Below are positions 15,975 through 20,677 of a DNA stretch of 20,677 nucleotides, one piece after another. Each line of letters opens with the position of its first letter. Position 1 is the first letter of the stretch. Under the pieces are notes generated by a model. That model was not told the origin of the DNA. It ran no database searches and was given only the letters and a program-made list of their open reading frames with translations. This DNA comes from Legionellaceae bacterium. Its GTDB lineage: Bacteria; Pseudomonadota; Gammaproteobacteria; Legionellales; Legionellaceae. The stretch is taken from positions 1-20,677 of the forward strand of contig JAUYSE010000048.1 in NCBI GenBank assembly GCA_030696465.1, written 5' to 3'. The position numbers and the translations under genes were made by a program.

Positions 15975-16904
15975 TTAGGGATCATCGAGCAATCTCGGAT
16001 GCTCATCATCTTTCTCATCGGTATCATTTTTTTCAGTCGGACTTTGCACGGGAGTTTCTTGCCTTTTTTTCAGTTCTTGCTCTAATTGTTCTAGTTGTTT
16101 ATTTTTTTCAAGTGCCACTGGATCGGGGTGCGCTTCAAAAAAATCCATGATACCTTTTATACTGCTATGAATATCATCATCTTCTTGATATTTTGTGTTT
16201 TTATCGGGTAGTGGTGCTGCAGTTTTAGGGGAGCTGAGCGCTTGCAGTCCCCAGGAACCCAAAGATATGCTCGCATTTAATATAAAATAACTGATCCCCT
16301 GAATATTTTGATTGAGTCCACTTAGAAAAAAAGAGACCGGATCAATGATACTGGCGCTTAATCTATGGGTTAATTTATGGGTTAAATTCGGGGTATCCAC
16401 GGTTTTTGTTTGCTGGCTGGCTGGTGGTTCAGTAACAAGTATTGGTGTGACACTTCGAGTGGTATAAGGGGCTTCGGTATTCATGGTACTCTTAGTCACT
16501 GTGCTGGTCACGATTTTCATAGAAACTACCGATGTTTTTCCGCATACTTCCCCATTTTTTTCGATAAACAGGGACAGCGGGGGAGGGGTGGCTTCTTTCG
16601 TCTGCACCAGTATTTCTCGATAGGCTATCATGAGGGTGTGGTTGATTTTATCCGGAAAAGGTTGATCACAGGGGGCTGCGAGTTTCTGTAGTATTGCAAT
16701 TTCTTTAGCCAGCTTCGTCGCTTCTTCTTCAGTTAAGGGGACTTTGTTATCGTGTATCAATTTTTTGAAATCCGCTAAGCGTTCATTGAGGAATAGCTCC
16801 GCACTTGCCATGGTATCTGGGGTCATTGTCAACAGAGCATATTTAATGTTGCCTATCTCTGAGTTTATCGCTTTTACAAAAGAGGACATTATCGGCTGAG
16901 CCAT
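15975..16904 (-). CDS. Hypothetical low-complexity protein with hydrophobic segment
   Basis: A 309-residue protein I cannot assign. Residues 1-105 look helical, 135-180 are Thr/Ser/Pro-rich, and about 187-224 is a hydrophobic stretch (DPVSFFLSGL, ISYFILNASISLGSWGLQAL). A Lys/Glu-rich coiled coil (263-282) and an acidic tail ending DEKDDEHPRLLDDP follow. No N-terminal signal peptide is visible. The tail has acidic residues at about -9 to -19 and Leu at -4/-5, reminiscent of Dot/Icm secretion signals. AAGGA lies 7 nt before the ATG. It is the first of three architecturally similar genes, but its residue-level similarity to the other two is weak. Confidence 0.75.
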   Translation of the reverse strand: MAQPIMSSFVKAINSEIGNIKYALLTMTPDTMASAELFLNERLADFKKLIHDNKVPLTEEEATKLAKEIAILQKLAAPCDQPFPDKINHTLMIAYREILVQTKEATPPPLSLFIEKNGEVCGKTSVVSMKIVTSTVTKSTMNTEAPYTTRSVTPILVTEPPASQQTKTVDTPNLTHKLTHRLSASIIDPVSFFLSGLNQNIQGISYFILNASISLGSWGLQALSSPKTAAPLPDKNTKYQEDDDIHSSIKGIMDFFEAHPDPVALEKNKQLEQLEQELKKRQETPVQSPTEKNDTDEKDDEHPRLLDDP

Positions 16905-16943
16905 ATATTTCCTTTATTTCCTGAACAGTTACCACATATGTTA

Positions 16944-16971
16944 ATTATTGACTATATTTTCAAAAAATCAA
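16944..16971 (-). promoter_or_regulatory. Candidate promoter, 309-aa gene
   Basis: On the minus strand TTGATT (16966-16971) and AATAAT (16944-16949) are 16 nt apart with GTC just before the -10. The same arrangement precedes the gene ending at 18575. The -10 is 39 nt from the ATG. Confidence 0.45.
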
Positions 16972-17017
16972 CAAAATGATTTATTTTAACTCGTATTTTG
17001 CTCGAATATTAAGAAGA

Positions 17018-17119
17018 TCGTCTTTGCGAGCCGCAGGCGACGCAATCCAGTGACCTTTTGAAAACAAAGGTCACTGGGGATTGTGCTACCCCTTCGCTTC
17101 GCTCCAGGTCGCAACGACG
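17018..17119. repeat. MITE-like palindromic element (about 102 bp)
   Basis: The outer ends CGTCTTTGCGAGCC and (inverted) CGTCGTTGCGACC match with one mismatch and one indel. Inside, CCAGTGACCTTT (17047-17058) and AAAGGTCACTGG (17066-17077) form a perfect 12-bp stem, with CAATCC/GGATTG extending it beyond a 2-nt bulge. The whole unit could fold into one long hairpin. The ends resemble the CGTC-TTGCGAGC type of palindromic repeat seen in many proteobacterial intergenic regions. Confidence 0.6.
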
Positions 17120-17175
17120 CTTGTAGGTGCGTAAGGTGAATGGTTAACCCTAATTGTTGCTGGAAAATAAGATAA

Positions 17176-17203
17176 AAAGATACCGCCAAGTGGCGGTATC
17201 TTT
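17176..17203 (-). terminator. Hairpin terminator of the 449-aa gene
   Basis: AAAGATACCGCCA and TGGCGGTATCTTT form a perfect 13-bp stem with a tight loop. On the minus strand it is followed by TTATCTTATTTTCC. It lies 22 nt beyond the stop of the gene at 17226-18575. The other 16905-17225 spacer content is a promoter and a palindromic element. Confidence 0.7.
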
Positions 17204-17225
17204 AGATTTTATGGGGATTTATTTT

Positions 17226-18575
17226 TTAAATGTTCATTGAAGGAGGAGGTGTCTTAGGACCTTCAGATGAAGCTCTAGTTCTAGGTGTTCTTTTAGGGTC
17301 TGTTGATGCGCTTGTAGGATGTGAGTATATAGGAGGCACAGACGAATCTGTAGAGGCTACTGGTGCAGTGGCTGTTATACTTGGTTCAACCCCGCCTTTA
17401 GCGGCTTTCTTCTGAAGAAGTGCGTCTATGTTGCTGGAAGTTTGTTCTTGAGTAGAGCCAGGGGTACCCGAAGACATATCTCCTCCTGCTGCGACAATTG
17501 GAGAGGTGTTGTTGGCACCTGCCTCTGAATCTACTGCTCCTGCTGCTGGGTCTCCTAGAGCAGTTTGTTGTGTTTCCCCCTCAACTTTTTCAGAAGAGGC
17601 GGAGGATGTTATTGAGGCGTTCGCAACAACACTATTGGCGTCGCCTGTTGTTTCAGCTGTATCCACTGCCTTTGTTGAGGGAGAAGGGTTTGCAGCTGAC
17701 GAAGCAGGCGTTGCTGTACTCGGGTTGCTGTTTTTTGAAAATAATGCCCTGAACGCATTCGCAATAAGATTTGCCAAAAATACGAATGGAGTAGCAATAT
17801 ATGCGAGAAACCGAGCAAGAGGGGTTCCTGTTGGGGTTGTTACAACAGGAACTGGATCAACTGGAGGGGGGGGAGCTATAGGTTCACCGGTTCCTACAGG
17901 AGTTGACTCATCAGATGGGTTTTGGCTAGTAGGGCCCCCTAAAGTACCATCACCTTGGGTTTCCGCCACGCCAGATCCTGGAGGGGGAGTTATAGGTTCA
18001 TCTTCGGATTTTTTTTCAGTCCCTCCAATATTGCCGTTAGTTTGTTCAGATAGTGGGAGTGAAGCGTTGGTTGTTGTAACTACTTCAGGAACTGTTAATG
18101 TATCTTTTCCTGAAAATGAAGAAGTGCCCTGCGCAGTTGGAGATTTTGGCGGTGTGCTTGGCGGCGAATGCTTCTTAAAGGCCATACTACCTTGTGGGGG
18201 AGTCGCACTTGCTTTGGCCGGAGTTACCGCATTGGCTCCTTTAGGATCGTTTTCTTTAAGTTTTACCTTATGCTTTGTTGCTATAGATTGTAAAAAATTT
18301 TTTATGACCCCAGGATCGACCTTTACTACTCTTTTTTTAGTTGTCGCTTGATTCAGCATCTTTTGATTGTTATGAGCATATTGAGTCGCTGCCGTGTAAG
18401 CTGCTTGGGCTTTTTTGGATAATTCGATTACCCGTTCCGCAGGATTACCTGCATCAGCAGCAGCTTTCGCTGTGGCGTACGTTGTTTCTGCCTTATCCCA
18501 TAAGTCATTAGATGTTTTTTGAGCAGTATTTCCAGCGGTGATTTCCTGTGGGGTTGGTTTTTTAGGTGCTGGCAT
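17226..18575 (-). CDS. Hypothetical Pro/Thr/Ser/Ala-rich protein, paralog of 18897-20258
   Basis: A 449-residue protein of unknown function. Residues about 20-70 form a helical module (LWDKAETTYATAKAAADAG, NPAERVIELSKKAQAAYTAATQ). A long low-complexity linker includes two EPI-PPP repeats. One hydrophobic stretch (about 251-279, TPLARFLAYIATPFVFLANL then IANAFRALF) sits mid-protein, and a disordered tail ends in SMNI. There is no signal peptide. The module and hydrophobic stretch are shared with the next upstream gene. ATG 18575 has GGAGAG 5 nt upstream; a TTG at 18587 is in-frame but sits on that site. An 8-C tract (17866-17873 as G on plus) lies just before the hydrophobic segment. Confidence 0.75.
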   Translation of the reverse strand: MPAPKKPTPQEITAGNTAQKTSNDLWDKAETTYATAKAAADAGNPAERVIELSKKAQAAYTAATQYAHNNQKMLNQATTKKRVVKVDPGVIKNFLQSIATKHKVKLKENDPKGANAVTPAKASATPPQGSMAFKKHSPPSTPPKSPTAQGTSSFSGKDTLTVPEVVTTTNASLPLSEQTNGNIGGTEKKSEDEPITPPPGSGVAETQGDGTLGGPTSQNPSDESTPVGTGEPIAPPPPVDPVPVVTTPTGTPLARFLAYIATPFVFLANLIANAFRALFSKNSNPSTATPASSAANPSPSTKAVDTAETTGDANSVVANASITSSASSEKVEGETQQTALGDPAAGAVDSEAGANNTSPIVAAGGDMSSGTPGSTQEQTSSNIDALLQKKAAKGGVEPSITATAPVASTDSSVPPIYSHPTSASTDPKRTPRTRASSEGPKTPPPSMNI

Positions 18576-18604
18576 GATTCTCTCCAATTTTTGTCAGTTA
18601 TATT

Positions 18605-18643
18605 TATTATTGACCAGAATCTGTAATAATCAAGTCAATAATA
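18605..18643 (-). promoter_or_regulatory. Promoter with 10-bp inverted repeat upstream of 449-aa gene
   Basis: TATTATTGAC (18605-18614) and GTCAATAATA (18634-18643) are a perfect inverted repeat with a 19-nt spacer. A minus-strand promoter fits inside: TTGATT (18628-18633), 16 nt, AATAAT (18606-18611). Each arm carries GTCAATAAT, also seen at the promoter of the gene ending at 16904. It could be an operator for a dimeric regulator. Confidence 0.5.
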
Positions 18644-18702
18644 CACATTTTGATATGTATTGAAATATATTTTCGTCAGACCCATCAGGAAATGGAACAG
18701 TT

Positions 18703-18822
18703 AATCCGAGCCGCGCGCGTGAGCAAGCAGAGCATTTTGAAAGATTAAACTTTTCCGAGCGCTCATGTCGCTCATGGTTGTGGCACGGATTTAACTGCTC
18801 CGCTTGCTCACGCGCTCGGATT
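18703..18822. repeat. Inverted pair of CCGAGCCGCG-family repeats
   Basis: Left arm 18703-18734 begins AATCCGAGCCGCGCGCGTGA; right arm 18796-18822 ends CGCGCTCGGATT. The arms match with one mismatch and one 5-nt indel over about 27 nt, enclosing about 60 nt. The right arm shares TTAACTGCTCCGCT with 14564-14577. This is the only place in the window where the monomer is duplicated head-to-head. Confidence 0.6.
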
Positions 18823-18826
18823 GTTT

Positions 18827-18873
18827 AAAAAAAATCCCTCCAACACTGCTGTATTCGGTGTTGGAGGGATTTT
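18827..18873 (-). terminator. Strong rho-independent terminator
   Basis: AAAATCCCTCCAACAC (18831-18846) and its perfect complement (18858-18873) make a 16-bp stem with an 11-nt loop. On the minus strand it is followed by eight U, so it ends transcription from the gene at 18897-20258. The 18576-18896 spacer otherwise holds a promoter and an inverted repeat pair. Confidence 0.88.
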
Positions 18874-18896
18874 ATGATACTAGAGGATGAGAGAGA

Positions 18897-20258
18897 CTAC
18901 TTTGCTGCAAGTGCTGCAGCAGCAGTAGGGTCCACTGTGGGCTCAACTGCTGGTGTATTAGCTGCTGCAGCCAGTTTAGCTGTTTCAGCGGCGTCTTGTT
19001 CAGTCTTCTCGGCCAGTTTTTCTTGTTCCTTCGCGTTCTCATCTATAGGCAGTCCGCTGTTTATCGCGGCAGTGCTTAATGAAATATCCGCTGCTTTATT
19101 TATTGCTGGCGTTGCCTTTTTGCCTTTAAACAGTTGAAGAATATTCAAGGCTAAAAATCCAAAAAAGCTAGCAATGGTATGGACGATAGTAGCAAAAAAC
19201 CGAACCACAGGGTTTGCTTTAGGAGTGGAGGGTACAATGGCTTCTACGAGAGGCTTAGTCGTATCTACAGTAGCTGCAGCAGGGTTGGCTACTTCAGTTG
19301 CTTCAGGATCTTTTTCAGTCTTTTCCGAAGGAGCTGCGTTAGCGGCTTCTGAAGTGTCAGTTGCAGCAGGAACGGTTGAAGCAGGAGGCGCAGGGTCGGC
19401 TACTCCAGTTGCTTCATAAAGTTGTTCAGCCACCACAGACGTAGTTTGGCTAGTGGGGGCAGATAAGTCCTTTTCTAATTGAGAATCAATCTGTGGAGAA
19501 GCTGCATTGCTGGTAGGGGTCAGCTTTGGAGGAGTTTCTTCTTGCGGAGCATCGAAAAGACTCAGAGCTTCTAGTAGACTTTCATTTAATTGTAGCAAAT
19601 TCTCTAACATCTCTGGTAAAGGTTTACTTAGATTGGCAAATTTGGTGGTAGGATCTTGCTGTGTTGCTACGGTTAATGCCTCTGTTGTTTTTTTTGCTAG
19701 GCCTATCGCAAGTTGTAAATTTTCTTTTGTATTTCCCTCTGCTGTTAATGCAAGTGTAGCGGCCGTTGTTGCCTCAGTAAAAAGTTGGTTGGCTGTAGTC
19801 CATAATGCTTCTATTCCTGGATTTTTTGGGGATTCAGTGCTTGCTGCTGCAGGAGCTGATTGAGCTTGCTGCGGAGACTGAGCTAATACTGTAGCAGGCT
19901 TTTGGAGAGCATTATCTAGGGAGTTAATAGCATCAACTATTATTGTTTTAAGTTGGGCTCTTACGGATGTACTCTGAACAGCCTCAAAGGAAAGATCCTT
20001 CCAGCTTTTAAAATGTGTAACAACTATCTTCTTTTCACTAAGTTGACTGTTAAGTGCAGTTGCGATTTCATCATCAGTACCAAGAGCTGATACAGCATTC
20101 TTAAATTCGGTCTTTTTTGCATCAAGATAATCTTTTCTGGATTTGATTTGCTTTTGTACGTCGAGAACTTTTCGATTAACATCCGTAATAGCGGTGTTAA
20201 ATTCAGCTATTGCTGTGTTTAGTGCTTGAATAACTTCAGGTGCTGTTCGTATTGGCAT
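18897..20258 (-). CDS. Hypothetical Ala/Thr/Pro-rich protein with helical module and hydrophobic segment
   Basis: A 453-residue protein of unknown function. Residues 1-120 are helical, with a Lys-rich coiled coil near 25-55. Residues about 150-200 carry a module (ALWTTANQLFTEATTAATLA, GNTKENLQLAIGLAKKTTEALTVATQ) that aligns with residues 24-65 of the neighbouring 449-residue protein. A Pro/Ala/Thr-rich linker leads to one hydrophobic stretch (about 349-378, NPVVRFFATIVHTIASFFGF, then LALNILQLF), followed by an Ala/Glu-rich helix and tail. There is no signal peptide. ATG 20258 has GGAGAAG about 5 nt upstream. A strong terminator follows, so this gene is probably transcribed separately. Confidence 0.78.
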   Translation of the reverse strand: MPIRTAPEVIQALNTAIAEFNTAITDVNRKVLDVQKQIKSRKDYLDAKKTEFKNAVSALGTDDEIATALNSQLSEKKIVVTHFKSWKDLSFEAVQSTSVRAQLKTIIVDAINSLDNALQKPATVLAQSPQQAQSAPAAASTESPKNPGIEALWTTANQLFTEATTAATLALTAEGNTKENLQLAIGLAKKTTEALTVATQQDPTTKFANLSKPLPEMLENLLQLNESLLEALSLFDAPQEETPPKLTPTSNAASPQIDSQLEKDLSAPTSQTTSVVAEQLYEATGVADPAPPASTVPAATDTSEAANAAPSEKTEKDPEATEVANPAAATVDTTKPLVEAIVPSTPKANPVVRFFATIVHTIASFFGFLALNILQLFKGKKATPAINKAADISLSTAAINSGLPIDENAKEQEKLAEKTEQDAAETAKLAAAANTPAVEPTVDPTAAAALAAK

Positions 20259-20385
20259 GTTCTTCTCCGATAGTTTTCAGTTAAATTCTTGGTCAGCCAT
20301 AAACTCAACTATTCAAACATCTAAAGAAGTCGAGAGAGACCTATTCTTTGATATTCAAAAATTAATTTCGTGTCAGTAATACTTA

Positions 20386-20394
20386 TGGCATAAT
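20386..20394 (+). promoter_or_regulatory. Candidate extended -10 promoter of yebC
   Basis: TGGCATAAT fits an extended -10 (TGnTATAAT) at 8 of 9 positions, 64 nt upstream of the yebC start. No convincing -35 was found. Confidence 0.35.
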
Positions 20395-20412
20395 TTGGGC
20401 TGCATTATAGCA

Positions 20413-20434
20413 TGTATACAGCTCATAGTATACA
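20413..20434. promoter_or_regulatory. Perfect 7-bp dyad upstream of yebC
   Basis: TGTATAC and GTATACA are inverted around 8 nt, about 19 nt past the candidate -10 and 24 nt before the yebC ATG. It may be an operator or a weak 5'-UTR hairpin. Confidence 0.35.
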
Positions 20435-20458
20435 ATTTTTGATGGAGATGATTTATAT

Positions 20459-20677
20459 ATGGCAGGGCATAGCAAATGGGCGAATATTCGCTATCGAAAG
20501 AATGCGCAAGATGCGCGTAGAGGTAAAATTTTTACGAAATTAATTCGCGAAATTACCATGACTGCGCGTACCGGAGGGGGGGATGAATCCACTAATGCCC
20601 GCTTACGTGACGCAGTAACGCGTGCGCTCAAAGTAAATATGAAGCGCGATACCATCGATAATGCGATTAAACGAGGC
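20459..20677 (+). CDS. yebC: YebC/PmpR-family protein (N-terminal 73 residues, cut by window end)
   Basis: The first 73 codons of a YebC-family protein; the gene continues beyond the window. MAGHSKWANIRYRKNAQDARRGKIFTKLIREI and RLRDAVTRALKVNMKRDTIDNAIKRG are the hallmark N-terminal segments. Family members act as transcription regulators or, as shown more recently for YebC, relieve ribosome stalling. In gammaproteobacteria the gene commonly precedes ruvC-ruvA-ruvB. ATG 20459 has GGAG about 11 nt upstream. The coding region has a 7-G run (20576-20582) within the conserved GGGD segment. Confidence 0.95.
   Translation, partial: MAGHSKWANIRYRKNAQDARRGKIFTKLIREITMTARTGGGDESTNARLRDAVTRALKVNMKRDTIDNAIKRG

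Noticed and set aside
16986..17189. 67-codon minus-strand ORF
   Set aside because: It is made almost entirely of a palindromic repeat and a terminator stem.
17506..18351. 281-codon plus-strand ORF opposite the 449-residue gene
   Set aside because: It is the antisense shadow of a low-complexity coding region; no ribosome site or recognisable domain, and the minus-strand gene has SD, promoter and terminator.
18874..19863. Several plus-strand ORFs opposite the 453-residue gene
   Set aside because: Ala/Ser/Val-rich mirror images of GC-rich repeated codons; no start signals.

Overview
The window reads as chromosomal DNA of a gammaproteobacterium with moderate-to-low GC. Housekeeping genes (infA, an EF-G2-type fusA2, lolA, ftsK, trxB, parE, minD, minE, start of yebC) look gammaproteobacterial. 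The mix of tightly packed core genes, Sel1-repeat proteins, a Kdo-hydroxylase-like LPS gene, low-complexity proteins of unknown function and many short intergenic repeats suggests a host-associated member, possibly of the Legionellales (Coxiella/Rickettsiella/Legionella relatives). That placement is inference, not a sequence match.

Layout: 1-601 is non-coding and repeat-filled. 602-3093 holds infA and fusA2 on the minus strand, separated by a rho-independent terminator. 3372-6587 (plus) holds an acyl carrier protein, an FkbH-like HAD/acyltransferase and a Sel1-like protein. 6789-10632 (minus) is a compact ftsK-lolA-(GspC-like)-(Sel1 lipoprotein) operon with 3-nt gaps or 4-nt overlaps. trxB (plus) diverges from ftsK and converges on a kdoO-like/parE pair (minus). 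minD-minE (minus, 4-nt overlap) follow, with no minC beside them.

15975-20258 (minus) is the least ordinary part: three consecutive genes for proteins with helical N-terminal parts, long Pro/Thr/Ser/Ala-rich linkers and one hydrophobic segment. Two of them share a recognisable helical module, and two share a promoter-like arrangement (TTGATT, 16 nt, AATAAT preceded by GTC). yebC (plus, cut by the window end) closes the window.

Intergenic DNA carries at least five kinds of dispersed or inverted repeats: a 68-bp element found 12-13 nt after the stop codons of both infA and minE (64/68 identical); a ~31-bp GC-rich monomer in several copies, once as an inverted pair; two MITE-like elements with imperfect terminal inverted repeats; and a 28-bp AT-rich repeat. 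No tRNA, rRNA, CRISPR array, transposase or phage gene was recognised.

The best candidates for something undescribed are the three-gene low-complexity cluster, the orphan ACP-FkbH cassette with its neighbouring Sel1 protein, and the stop-codon-proximal 68-bp repeat.
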